Position numbers and translations under genes: made by a program. The notes under the pieces were generated by a model, which was not told where the DNA came from, ran no database searches, and saw only the letters and a program-made list of their open reading frames with translations. Shown here in pieces: positions 44,413-53,352 of a stretch of 64,000 nt of DNA. Origin of the DNA: Candidatus Nitrotoga sp. SPKER (GTDB taxonomy: Bacteria > Pseudomonadota > Gammaproteobacteria > Burkholderiales > Gallionellaceae); assembly GCA_003402285.1 (NCBI GenBank), contig QFXG01000001.1, forward strand, positions 124,001 to 188,000, in the 5' to 3' direction. Each line of letters starts with the position of its first letter. The stretch's first letter is position 1.

Positions 44413-45215
44413 GGCTTGCTGTATATAGACGGAGATACCAATTTCAGGCCATCGGTGATTCCATTGAGGCTTTCAGAATGGCTGACAATAAAATAACCGC
44501 CAGGCTTTAAAAATGGCAACATGCGTGCAACTACTTGGCGTTTTGTATCCATGTCGAAATAAATCATGACATTACGCAAAAAAATAACGTCAAACTCGCC
44601 CAGCTTCGGTAGTGTTGTATTCAGATTGATTTGCATAAATTGCATGCGACTGCGCAGACTGCGCTCAATCATGAAAGTACCTTCTTGGGAGCCAGTACCC
44701 TTCAGGCAATGCTTAGAGAGCAGCGGCTGCGGAATGTTGTGCGCCCGTTCCATGTCATAGTGGCCCGAGCGGGCTTTTTCGAGAACGCGGGTGCTGATGT
44801 CGGATGCGACGATTTCCCAAGGGATGCTAGGCAAACCATCGGCAAGTGTCATGGCGAGGCTGTATGGTTCTTCACCGGAGGAGCTGGCCGCACTCCATAA
44901 ACGAAATGTTTTGCCTGCTTGCGCTTTGGGCAAAATTTTCCCTCGCAGAAAATCAAAATGTTTGGGTTCGCGAAAAAAATAGGTTTCGTTGGTGGTGAGT
45001 AGATCCAGGGCAATCTGTAATTCTGCTGCTTCAGTATTCTGAGTAATCAGCCGGAAATAATCACCGTAGCTGGTCAAATCATAGTGCTTAAGCCGCTTGG
45101 ACAGCCGTCCTGAGACCAACGCTTTTTTTGCGTCGGAGAGATTAATCCCGGCAGTACGATGTAACCAGCTACGAAATTGGTTAAATTCATCATCTCTTAG
45201 CGTGGTGGTATACAT
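44409..45215 (-). CDS. cheR: Chemotaxis protein methyltransferase CheR
   Basis: 268 residues from 45215 (MYTTTLRDDEFNQF); a longer frame from 45287 has no counterpart in the other copy. SAM-dependent methylation of receptor glutamates. Helical N-terminal domain, then NETYFFREPKHF, the SAM-binding SAASSSGEEPYS, and FDVIFLRNVMIYFD near the C terminus. Complete, unlike the copy at 37776-38301. Its stop overlaps the cheD start (ATGA). Confidence 0.94.
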   Translation of the reverse strand: MYTTTLRDDEFNQFRSWLHRTAGINLSDAKKALVSGRLSKRLKHYDLTSYGDYFRLITQNTEAAELQIALDLLTTNETYFFREPKHFDFLRGKILPKAQAGKTFRLWSAASSSGEEPYSLAMTLADGLPSIPWEIVASDISTRVLEKARSGHYDMERAHNIPQPLLSKHCLKGTGSQEGTFMIERSLRSRMQFMQINLNTTLPKLGEFDVIFLRNVMIYFDMDTKRQVVARMLPFLKPGGYFIVSHSESLNGITDGLKLVSPSIYSKP

Positions 45216-45359
45216 AGATTTATGTCTGCCCCTTATTAGTAATCTTTGATCAATCAGGCAAAGCTCAAACGCCAGGATGAAAAGCATTAAGATGGAGGAA
45301 CTTTGGTAAATTACGCCAATCTTCTCTCATCCTGCGCCTACCATGCAGGTTCTGCATGC

Positions 45360-45899
45360 TTAAGCCAATTCTGCCGCAACAAATTCCGTCACACCTGCTC
45401 CTGAAAGCCTAGCCATTTCATCCACTGACAGTACGCGGTCAGCGTTGAGTATGATTACAAACTGGCCGTTCACTTTGCCCATGCCACTGATAAAGTCAGC
45501 CCGGATCCGGGCACCGAAACTCGGTGCTGGCTCAATTTCAGCGGCGGATATTTCCAGCACTTCTGATACCGAATCCACCACTACGCCGACATCTTGCTTT
45601 TCGTCATCCGCTTCAACTTCAATGATGACAATACAGCTGCGCCGCGTAACTTCGGATGCAGTGCGGCCAAAACGGGCCGACATGTCCACTACTGGTACCA
45701 CGGCGCCACGCAGGTTGATTACGCCACGAATGAAATCCGGCATCATCGGTACCGTGGTGAGATTGCCGTATTCGATGATTTCCTTGATGCCGAGTATGCT
45801 GATGGCAAACATCTCGCCTCCAATCAGAAAAGTGAGATATTGTCCCCTTTCCTGCTGCATGACTGCCGCATGAATTTCCTTCTTAACTAGTGCGCCCAT
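45360..45899 (-). CDS. cheW: Chemotaxis adaptor CheW
   Basis: 179 residues, starting MGALVKKEIHAAV. Couples MCPs to CheA. Four residues differ from the copy at 38448-38987, and the centre of the gene is identical in DNA. It lies 12 bases after the MCP stop in the complete operon and about 145 bases before cheR. Confidence 0.95.
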   Translation of the reverse strand: MGALVKKEIHAAVMQQERGQYLTFLIGGEMFAISILGIKEIIEYGNLTTVPMMPDFIRGVINLRGAVVPVVDMSARFGRTASEVTRRSCIVIIEVEADDEKQDVGVVVDSVSEVLEISAAEIEPAPSFGARIRADFISGMGKVNGQFVIILNADRVLSVDEMARLSGAGVTEFVAAELA

Positions 45900-45911
45900 G
45901 GCTGTCTCCTA

Positions 45912-47561
45912 TTAAAATCGGGCAAATTCAGCTTCATTCGGGATTCCGGCAAGAGCGTGCATGGCAGCTTTTGCTTTTGCCTTGACCGGGCGTGCAGCCT
46001 TGTTATTAGATGCGGCCACCTGGTTTACAGCAGCCTGACGTTGCTGGCTGCCAGCACCATTACTTTCGACCTTAAAGAACCCCATCGTCTGTTGGAGTTG
46101 ATCCGCCTGATTGCTCATGTCCTCAGCGGTTGCAGCCAGCTCTTCGGATGCAGATGCATTTTGCTGGGTGATCTGGCTCAATTGACTCATGGCCGTATTG
46201 ATCTGGCCCACGCCTGAAGATTGCTCTTCCGATGCGGCGCTGATCTCTTGCACCAGATCGGAGGTCTTGCTGATGGAGGGCACCATTTCGTCCAACAATT
46301 TGCCGGCCTTCTCCGCCATCCCGACGCTACTGGAAGCCAGCTCACCAATTTCCTGCGCCGCCACCTGGCTGCGTTCAGCCAGTTTGCGAACCTCCGCCGC
46401 GACCACCGCGAAACCCTTGCCATGTTCGCCCGCCCGGGCTGCTTCGATGGCAGCATTGAGCGCAAGCAAATTCGTCTGGTAAGCAATGTCGTCGATAATG
46501 CTGATTTTCTTTGCGATTTCCTTCATGGCCGATACTGTTTGTTGCACAGACTCACCACCCTCGGTCGCTTCTTTGGCTGCCTTGCTGGCCATACCATCAG
46601 TAATCTTGGCATTTTCGGTATTTTGGTTGATGGAAGCGCTCATCTGCTCAATCGAGGCACTGGTTTCTTCCACACTGGCTGCTTGTTCGCTGGTGGCTTG
46701 ACTAATGGATTGGGCGGTCGCACTTACCTCTTCAGAAGCGCTTGAGAGACTGTCCGAGGCGCTGCGGACTTCGGTGACAACATGTGACAATTTGCCCACC
46801 ATGTTTTGCATGGCGGCGAGTAGTTGACCGGTTTCATCTTTAGAACTCACCTCAATATTTGCAGTCAGATTTCCTTCAGCCAACTGGTTTGATACATTCA
46901 CGGCGATATTCAAAGGCCCCGTAATACTGCGCGTGACCCAGAAGGCGATACCAGCTGCCATTGTCAAGGCAATTCCTACCAGTACCAACATTACGTTGCG
47001 TGCCATGTTATAGCTTTCGGTGGCTTCCTTCACGGCTGTCGCCACTAATTCAATTTGAAAGTCGTTAAATTTATTCAAGCTGGCTTGATAGGTGCCCAAG
47101 ATAGGACGTAGTACATTAGTCAAATACGCCCGCGCTTCATCCTTACTCCCTTCATTAATAATATTTATCAAGGCCTTATAGCCATCGATGTATTTAGTTC
47201 TAGCATCTAGAACTTGCTGCAGTATTTCCTTTCCTTTGGGCAAGACAATTATCTTTTGCAATTTCTCAACATGTTCTGCAATTTTATTTTTCGATTCAAG
47301 AATTTTTCCTTCTTGTTTTTTCATGTCATCGCGACTGTCAGTGAGCATCATGTTTCTTAACGCAATGGCAATGGCAGTGGTTTCGCTCTTGATATCCGTC
47401 ACCAAACCCATTTTCACATAACGATCATTAACGACAAGATTCAGCATGTCGTTTTGCTGCGAAAGCCGCGAAATAGCTAAGGTCGCAATGATTAACAGTA
47501 ATATCACCACCAAGCCAAAACCAAATCCCAAACGCATACCTATTTTCATATTTTTAAACAT
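45912..47561 (-). CDS. Methyl-accepting chemotaxis protein, four-helix-bundle sensor
   Basis: 549 residues. TM1 (about 10-30), a four-helix-bundle sensor (35-185), TM2 (about 188-210), HAMP (to about 263), then directly the signalling domain with [20 protein letters not shown]. It lacks the PAS domain of the related receptor at 39001-41310; the two share N-terminal halves and are almost the same in the signalling tip. The C terminus EFARF fits the x-aromatic-x-x-aromatic tether for CheR/CheB. Confidence 0.93.
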   Translation of the reverse strand: MFKNMKIGMRLGFGFGLVVILLLIIATLAISRLSQQNDMLNLVVNDRYVKMGLVTDIKSETTAIAIALRNMMLTDSRDDMKKQEGKILESKNKIAEHVEKLQKIIVLPKGKEILQQVLDARTKYIDGYKALINIINEGSKDEARAYLTNVLRPILGTYQASLNKFNDFQIELVATAVKEATESYNMARNVMLVLVGIALTMAAGIAFWVTRSITGPLNIAVNVSNQLAEGNLTANIEVSSKDETGQLLAAMQNMVGKLSHVVTEVRSASDSLSSASEEVSATAQSISQATSEQAASVEETSASIEQMSASINQNTENAKITDGMASKAAKEATEGGESVQQTVSAMKEIAKKISIIDDIAYQTNLLALNAAIEAARAGEHGKGFAVVAAEVRKLAERSQVAAQEIGELASSSVGMAEKAGKLLDEMVPSISKTSDLVQEISAASEEQSSGVGQINTAMSQLSQITQQNASASEELAATAEDMSNQADQLQQTMGFFKVESNGAGSQQRQAAVNQVAASNNKAARPVKAKAKAAMHALAGIPNEAEFARF

Positions 47562-47619
47562 AATTTATTCTCCCAATGATTATTTCTAGTAAAGTTTATA
47601 AAGTGTAGTGAGACAATAA

Positions 47620-49818
47620 TTAATGTGTAAGTTGCCTGGTTGAAACATGCTGCGATTCACGATTTACGGCCTGCTGAACCAACGATGGCACATCCAAAAT
47701 CAACGCCACTTCACCGCTACCGAGTATGGTGGAGCCACTGATTCCGCGCAGGGTACTGAATATCTTGCCTAGTGGTTTGATTACAGTCTGGAATTCGCCC
47801 ATTAGCTCATCTACCACCAGCCCCGCTTTTTGACCTGCACAGCTCACCACGACCACGTTTGCGCGACGTGCCCCATTACCCTCAATTTCAAAATGCTCAC
47901 GCAACATGACAAAAGGCAATACTTCGCCGCGCAAATTAAGATAGCTGCGTTCGCCTGTCGCCTGGCGGTCATTTTCTGTCAGTTCAATACATTCGTGCAC
48001 CATGTCCAGCGGCACTATATAGCTGGATTTTCCGACACCCACCAAAAAGCCATCAATAATGGCGAGCGTAAGCGGCAAACGAATACTGACTGTAGTACCT
48101 TGACCTACCGCACTGTCTAGACTCACAGTGCCGCGCAGTGCAGCGATGTTACGTTTGACCACATCCATCCCCACGCCTCGACCTGAAAGATTGGTTATGG
48201 CTTCTGCAGTGGAGAAACCTGCCTCAAAAATCATGTTATAAATTTCCTGATCAGGAGGCGTTACGTTAGGGGCAATCAGGCCGCGATCTCTAGCCTTTTG
48301 TAAAATTCGATCACGGTTAAGACCACCTCCATCATCGACAATCTCAATTACGATACTGCCCGAATCATGGAAAGCATTAAGCCGCAGAGTGCCTTTTTCT
48401 GGCTTACCTTTTTCTTGTCTAATTGATGCCGACTCAATGCCATGGTCCATGGCATTACGCACCAGATGCATGAGTGGATCTCCAATTTTTTCTACCACGG
48501 TCTTATCTAGCTCAGTATCTGCACCGGTAATTACCAGTTCGATATCCTTGCCAAGTTCACGGCCCACATCGCGTACCACGCGCTGAAAGCGATTGAAAGT
48601 TTCACCTATTGGAACCATACGCAGGCGCAATGCACCGTCGCGGATTTCCTCCACTAGTCCCGACATCACAGAAGCAGCTTCCTGTAATGGATTATCTTTC
48701 ACGCGTTGAGCAAGTAAACTGACGCCCGCTCCGGCTATGACTAGTTCACCCACCATATTGATCAATTCGTCCAATTTGTCAGCCTGTACACGAATGTAAC
48801 GACTTTCCTTGTTTTTACTATCCTTGGATTGGGTTTGCTTATCCAAAGCAGCTTGCACGACCTCATGTTCAACCGAGCGTTGCTCCACCAAAATTTCGCC
48901 CAGAGGTGTTGTCGAGCCATCAGGACGGGCGCTGGTTTGCTGTTCACTTAATCCAGATTCAAGCTCTTGTTGCGTAAGCGCTCCTGTCGCCACCAGGATT
49001 TCACCCAAGCGTGTTTCACTTTCTGGCAATGAGCGAATTAATTCAATATATTCAGTGAGTTTACTATGCGGTGGTAAAATATGAACAAGGCTACCTTCTC
49101 GTGCAAATTCAAATACTCCGGCAATAGTGGCTTTATCGGCATCTGATTTAAAATCAATTTCAAAACCGAGGTAGCACGATTCCGCATCCATTTCATCGGC
49201 AAGCGGCAGGGCATCGAACATGGTGGTGATAGAAACAATTTCTCCAAGAGTCGATAAATAGCGAATAAATGAAAGTGGATCCATTCCATCTCTCATTACG
49301 TTCTGGCCGAAACGCAAAGAGATGTGCCAATTATCTGTCTCTACAAAACCACCCCCGCTGGATTGGAATGAAGTCTCAGTTTCTACCTGAACAGCATGGC
49401 TGACCTTGGAGCTATCCTGACTAGCTTGATAAGCCTGCAACCGAATACGCAAACCATTTTCTCGGGCAATCGCTTCTGCATCCAATTGCCCACCCTGAGC
49501 GGCAACTACGTTAACCAGATGCAACATATGATCGCCGCTTTCGAGTAATACCGCGATCAGATTGGCTTCAATAACAACGTCCCCATCGCGTACTCGATCA
49601 AGCACATCTTCAACAATATGAGTGAAACTGACGATAGGATCCAACCCGAACAAACCAGCCGATCCCTTGATGGTATGCGCAGCGCGGAATATGGCACCAA
49701 TTGTGTCAGCATCATTCGGATCAGCTTCAAGCCGTAACAACGCATCCTCCATATCTTGCAAAAGTTCGCGTGCTTCAGCGATATAAGTTTGCAGTGCTTG
49801 ATCAAGATCTAAACTCAT
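47620..49818 (-). CDS. cheA: Chemotaxis histidine kinase CheA
   Basis: 732 residues. P1 Hpt domain with phosphorylated H48 in AAHTIKGSAGLFG, a linker/P2-like region (about 150-330), P3 dimerisation, P4 kinase with N box HLVRNAMDHGIE and G boxes DDGGGL and GRGVGMDVV, and a C-terminal CheW-like P5. It phosphorylates CheY and CheB. Positioned after the STAS gene and before the MCP in the complete operon. One kinase gene serves both receptor blocks here, since none exists in the second block. Confidence 0.96.
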   Translation of the reverse strand: MSLDLDQALQTYIAEARELLQDMEDALLRLEADPNDADTIGAIFRAAHTIKGSAGLFGLDPIVSFTHIVEDVLDRVRDGDVVIEANLIAVLLESGDHMLHLVNVVAAQGGQLDAEAIARENGLRIRLQAYQASQDSSKVSHAVQVETETSFQSSGGGFVETDNWHISLRFGQNVMRDGMDPLSFIRYLSTLGEIVSITTMFDALPLADEMDAESCYLGFEIDFKSDADKATIAGVFEFAREGSLVHILPPHSKLTEYIELIRSLPESETRLGEILVATGALTQQELESGLSEQQTSARPDGSTTPLGEILVEQRSVEHEVVQAALDKQTQSKDSKNKESRYIRVQADKLDELINMVGELVIAGAGVSLLAQRVKDNPLQEAASVMSGLVEEIRDGALRLRMVPIGETFNRFQRVVRDVGRELGKDIELVITGADTELDKTVVEKIGDPLMHLVRNAMDHGIESASIRQEKGKPEKGTLRLNAFHDSGSIVIEIVDDGGGLNRDRILQKARDRGLIAPNVTPPDQEIYNMIFEAGFSTAEAITNLSGRGVGMDVVKRNIAALRGTVSLDSAVGQGTTVSIRLPLTLAIIDGFLVGVGKSSYIVPLDMVHECIELTENDRQATGERSYLNLRGEVLPFVMLREHFEIEGNGARRANVVVVSCAGQKAGLVVDELMGEFQTVIKPLGKIFSTLRGISGSTILGSGEVALILDVPSLVQQAVNRESQHVSTRQLTH

Positions 49819-49820
49819 TT

Positions 49821-50153
49821 TTATTGTCCTTTTTTCTCATTGCAAGAAAGCACCACCGGATCGCCAAAATAAGATGCCAAATTGCACATATCCAGCACAT
49901 CAAGCACCGCACGACTATGCCCACTTAATCGCATACTGGTCCCGTGCTTTTCAGCTTCGCGCTTAGCCAAGATGAGAATTTGAAGACCAGCGCTATCCAT
50001 TTCACTGACCTCTGATAAATCAATTTCTCGCTCGCACGGTTGAGCCATATGAGCTATCAGCTCACTCTTCATGTCGGCAGCAGTGTAGATAGTCATATCT
50101 CCCTCAATATGCAGCAGCGACTGTCCATTTTTATTTGTTGCAATGATAGGCAT
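49821..50153 (-). CDS. Single STAS-domain protein in the chemotaxis operon
   Basis: 110 residues, one STAS domain of the anti-sigma-factor-antagonist type. The conserved phosphorylatable serine is S54 in EMDSAGLQIL. It lies between cheY and cheA with only two bases to cheA, so it is coexpressed. Such STAS proteins occur in several chemosensory operons, where their partner and role are usually unknown; a second set of regulatory partners (RsbW-like kinase, phosphatase) is not seen here. Confidence 0.88.
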   Translation of the reverse strand: MPIIATNKNGQSLLHIEGDMTIYTAADMKSELIAHMAQPCEREIDLSEVSEMDSAGLQILILAKREAEKHGTSMRLSGHSRAVLDVLDMCNLASYFGDPVVLSCNEKKGQ

Positions 50154-50186
50154 AACATTTCCTTATGTAGTTCACATTGCCAAGCT

Positions 50187-50555
50187 CTATGGCAATATCA
50201 ATTTGGCCACGGCGGTAAGCATTTGTGCCGGCTGGAACGGTTTAACCACCCAAGCCTTAGCACCCGCTGCCTGGCCTTCTTGTTTTTTTCCTTCCTGAGA
50301 TTCAGTGGTGAGCATAATGATTGGCGTGAACTTATAATTTGGCAGTTTTTTGACTTCCTTGACGAAGGTAATCCCATCCATGTTGGGCATATTCACATCA
50401 CTGATAATGAGGTGGATTTTTTGCCCATTAAGTTTTGTCAACGCATCCTTGCCATCACACCCCTCAATCACGTCATAACCCGCCCCTTTTAATGCAATGC
50501 TGACGACCTGCCTTACACTTGCAGAATCATCAACTATCAATATTGCTTTACCCAT
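50187..50555 (-). CDS. cheY: Single-domain response regulator CheY
   Basis: 122 residues from 50555 (MGKAILIVDDSASVRQ) with the Shine-Dalgarno AGGAGGAAGC. Acidic pocket D9/D10, phosphorylation site D53 in ISDVNMP, T83 in MLTTESQ and K105 in VVKPF, all as in CheY. It binds the flagellar motor when phosphorylated. The longer frame upstream is not used. Second gene of the operon, eight bases after the MCP gene. Confidence 0.93.
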   Translation of the reverse strand: MGKAILIVDDSASVRQVVSIALKGAGYDVIEGCDGKDALTKLNGQKIHLIISDVNMPNMDGITFVKEVKKLPNYKFTPIIMLTTESQEGKKQEGQAAGAKAWVVKPFQPAQMLTAVAKLILP

Positions 50556-50563
50556 GCTTCCTC

Positions 50564-51793
50564 CTAAAAAAATGTAATTTCTTGTTTCGCGGCTACGCTG
50601 GATTGCCCCCCGCGATGATTGTGCACTTGCTCTTGGGTAGCATAGAGCGTCTCCATCTCCGCCAACCATGACTTGATATCGATATGCTTGATCGGGACGG
50701 ACGCTGCCCGATCTTTTTTGTATTGCTGCAAATGCTGATGCAGTTTTTCCATGTTGTTGCGCACATGAACCAATATCTGGCTGACGCGATCCTGGAATTG
50801 AAGGGAAACAAGTACGTCAGATAATTCATCGCGAATACCTGCACTTTCCTGTTGTAACAGTTCCGCTGAATCTGACAAATGCGAAGTGACGTTATTAAAG
50901 CTTTGCAGAACCTGCTGAATAATCAATTCAGAGCTTGCGACCGATTTGGAATCATGTTCAGAAGTGCTTTCAGCGATCTTGAATACGCTGGTGATGGCGT
51001 TACTGATAATATCAACGGTACCTGACATTTTTTTACCAGTCTCACTGGAAAGACTGGATAGTTTGCGTACTTCGTCCGCTACCACAGCGAATCCACGGCC
51101 TGCTTCTCCAGCCCGCGCAGCTTCGATTGCAGCATTTAAAGCGAGCAAGTTTGTTTGAGCGGCAATCTCCGCTACCTTAACGGCCATCGCTCTCAGCTCG
51201 CCAGTGTAATCATTGAGGCTTCTAACTTGTTCCAACATATCATTGCGGCTATGCTGCGCGTCCCTGATAGTGTCAATTACACTGGTCAGCGATGACTCAC
51301 TTTGTGTCATTACCGCCAATGCACCACCCTCGGCATTACCTGCCAGGTTACCAGCAGCACTTTGGGAAGCACGTACTGATGCTTCCAATTTTGCATTAAT
51401 ACCGACAAAACGATTGGCCAAGTCCATGATGGCTGTTTCGGTTTGATTACGAGTAGTTTCGACTTGCCTGGACCAAATAGGCACCACCTCCGTACATACC
51501 TCTTCCAAGCCACCTACACCGGCATTCTCAAGCTCGATTTCAAATTTTGCTTTGGCATTAACCATCTCTTGTGCCACGGCTAACTTAAGCAAGGTGCGAT
51601 GATGACGAGTCCCCCACTCTGCAGCAGCTGCTGATATTCCTATAAGAACGACAGCAGACACTATGCTGGCCCAGCCAATTCCACCCAAAATAAGCAGCAT
51701 AGAGGCACCGACAACAGCAACTCCTAAAGCAATTCCCCAACAGAATATTGCTGTAGTTTTTTGTGCTGTCGAATTAATTTTTTTCACTGCCAT
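50564..51793 (-). CDS. Methyl-accepting chemotaxis protein with short membrane anchor, no periplasmic domain
   Basis: 409 residues. Two adjacent hydrophobic helices (about 15-40 and 42-60) with almost no loop, then a cytoplasmic coiled coil and signalling hairpin ([22 protein letters not shown]). With no periplasmic sensor it probably senses cytoplasmic or membrane cues. The C terminus EITFF does not fit the aromatic tether pattern seen in the other two receptors. First gene of the complete operon, preceded by a sigma-28-type promoter. Confidence 0.88.
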   Translation of the reverse strand: MAVKKINSTAQKTTAIFCWGIALGVAVVGASMLLILGGIGWASIVSAVVLIGISAAAAEWGTRHHRTLLKLAVAQEMVNAKAKFEIELENAGVGGLEEVCTEVVPIWSRQVETTRNQTETAIMDLANRFVGINAKLEASVRASQSAAGNLAGNAEGGALAVMTQSESSLTSVIDTIRDAQHSRNDMLEQVRSLNDYTGELRAMAVKVAEIAAQTNLLALNAAIEAARAGEAGRGFAVVADEVRKLSSLSSETGKKMSGTVDIISNAITSVFKIAESTSEHDSKSVASSELIIQQVLQSFNNVTSHLSDSAELLQQESAGIRDELSDVLVSLQFQDRVSQILVHVRNNMEKLHQHLQQYKKDRAASVPIKHIDIKSWLAEMETLYATQEQVHNHRGGQSSVAAKQEITFF

Positions 51794-51847
51794 AATTTTG
51801 TCCCCCCGCTTTTTAATTTTTATTTAAAAATGAAATTCTCAAAATAT

Positions 51848-51874
51848 GTAGCGGCAATCTTTAAAAAATCTTTA
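51848..51874 (-). promoter_or_regulatory. Sigma-28-like (FliA) promoter of the complete chemotaxis operon
   Basis: On the minus strand TAAA (51871-51874), a 15-base spacer and GCCGCTAC (51848-51855) match TAAA-N15-GCCGATAA at four of four and six of eight positions. It lies about 55 bases before the MCP start, a plausible distance for late flagellar and chemotaxis genes. Confidence 0.6.
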
Positions 51875-51997
51875 ATGCTAAGACAACACTAAATTATGAT
51901 TGGTAGAGGTCATTTTTCTAGAAATACAAAATGAACAGCACGAAGTCATCATGCACTGCGACTGAATAGAAACTTTTCATTTGGCGAAAAGTAAATT

Positions 51998-52028
51998 CGC
52001 TCATCCTTCGATAAGCTCAGGATAAACG
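51998..52028. repeat. REP-like palindromic repeat
   Basis: Arms cgctcatcct and aggataaacg with the loop tcgataagctc form an imperfect palindrome of the widespread 'CGTTCATCCTTCGACAAGCT' type found in many proteobacterial intergenic regions. It lies in the gap between the flgL stop and the chemotaxis operon and may act in transcription ending. Confidence 0.5.
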
Positions 52029-52146
52029 CGTGTATGTTTTCTGTGGGGGCGTTATTTTTCTGCAGGAAATTGGAAGCTGATTACTACGCTATTTCATATA
52101 GTGCAACTAAAACTGTCAACGTAGTGAATTGAAAGTACAGTAGTTT

Positions 52147-53346
52147 TTACATATAGTTGAAAAGAGACAAACCAGACACAGCCAGAAAAGATTTCTGCGC
52201 AGCTTCCAGGCTGGTTCTTTGCTGGGTCAAATCGCTGATCGCTTTATTTAAATCTACATCCCGCAATTGAGATAATGTCTGTTTGTACTGGATCCCCATA
52301 CTTTCACCAGCACTTTGCAGGGCATCCAGCTCCCGCATACGAGTTCCTAATGAGGCGCGTACTGTCAACACATTATCCATGCCACGATCCAGATTATTTA
52401 ACGCGGTTGCAATCGTCCCCCCCGGTAGAGTCGGCATTTTCAACGCTGTAATTAAATTAGAAATAGTTTTGAATATACTTTCATTGATACTGGGCGCTAC
52501 GGCGAATGCATCACCGCTAGCTGGCGCGCCTGTAACATCAATCTGTAAGCCATCAAAACTGATTGCCTGTCCACTGACATAAGGAGTACCAGCTGCTACT
52601 GGCACCGGCACCAATGCTCCCGGCGTGGTATTAGTCACACCATAAGTTGTCACACCAGCGACCACACTGAATGTCACCTGATAATTATTTCCCGTAAGTA
52701 ACGCCGGATTAGTAACTGTTCCTGAGCTGACAATACCACTCCCAACATTCGCAGGTGCCGCTTGGGTAGTAAAGCTTCCATTGCCATTTTTGATACGCAT
52801 AAAAATGTCTGCGCCAGAATCACTGGCTGCTAACTGTCTTGAACTACTAACCTGAATCATGCGTTGACCATCATCGGTCTGATACTGCACACCAGCATTG
52901 CTGTTAACAAAAGGTTGCGTTCTGCCCTGAAAACCAGAGAACAGGTAATTGCCTAATCCGTCTGTGCTATTTGCCAGCGACAATAATTCTTCCAGACGAC
53001 CACTCAAATCCGTTGCAATAGTTTGCCGGTCAGAATTATTTAACACTCCGCTACCCGCATTAACTGTCAAAGTTCGAACGTCCTGCAGTACGTTCGTTAC
53101 ACTTTGCAAAACTCCCTCACTCATTGAGATGGAATTCAATGCAGCATTTTGATTGGTCGCATATTGTGAATTTGTAGCGTCCGCTTGCGATACATCCAGT
53201 ATGCGAGCTGAAGCAATCGGATCGTCTGCTGGCGTGACGATACGCCGCTGGGTGGAAATTTGCTGTTGTGTGTGCAACAACTGAGCCTGCTGCTGATTAA
53301 GCACATTTATGTTGGCATTATAAAGAGTGTTCGTGCTAATACGCAT
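52147..53346 (-). CDS. flgL: Flagellar hook-filament junction protein FlgL
   Basis: 399 residues. Starts MRISTNTLYNANINVLNQQQ, the flagellin-like N-terminal helix, and ends with a matching helical C terminus (about 330-399). A central beta-rich insertion (about 170-290) carries a GDAFAVAPS-type repeat similar to one in FlgK. It joins the hook to the filament. Last gene of the flgB-L series, six bases after flgK. Confidence 0.94.
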   Translation of the reverse strand: MRISTNTLYNANINVLNQQQAQLLHTQQQISTQRRIVTPADDPIASARILDVSQADATNSQYATNQNAALNSISMSEGVLQSVTNVLQDVRTLTVNAGSGVLNNSDRQTIATDLSGRLEELLSLANSTDGLGNYLFSGFQGRTQPFVNSNAGVQYQTDDGQRMIQVSSSRQLAASDSGADIFMRIKNGNGSFTTQAAPANVGSGIVSSGTVTNPALLTGNNYQVTFSVVAGVTTYGVTNTTPGALVPVPVAAGTPYVSGQAISFDGLQIDVTGAPASGDAFAVAPSINESIFKTISNLITALKMPTLPGGTIATALNNLDRGMDNVLTVRASLGTRMRELDALQSAGESMGIQYKQTLSQLRDVDLNKAISDLTQQRTSLEAAQKSFLAVSGLSLFNYM

Positions 53347-53352
53347 GGCTTG

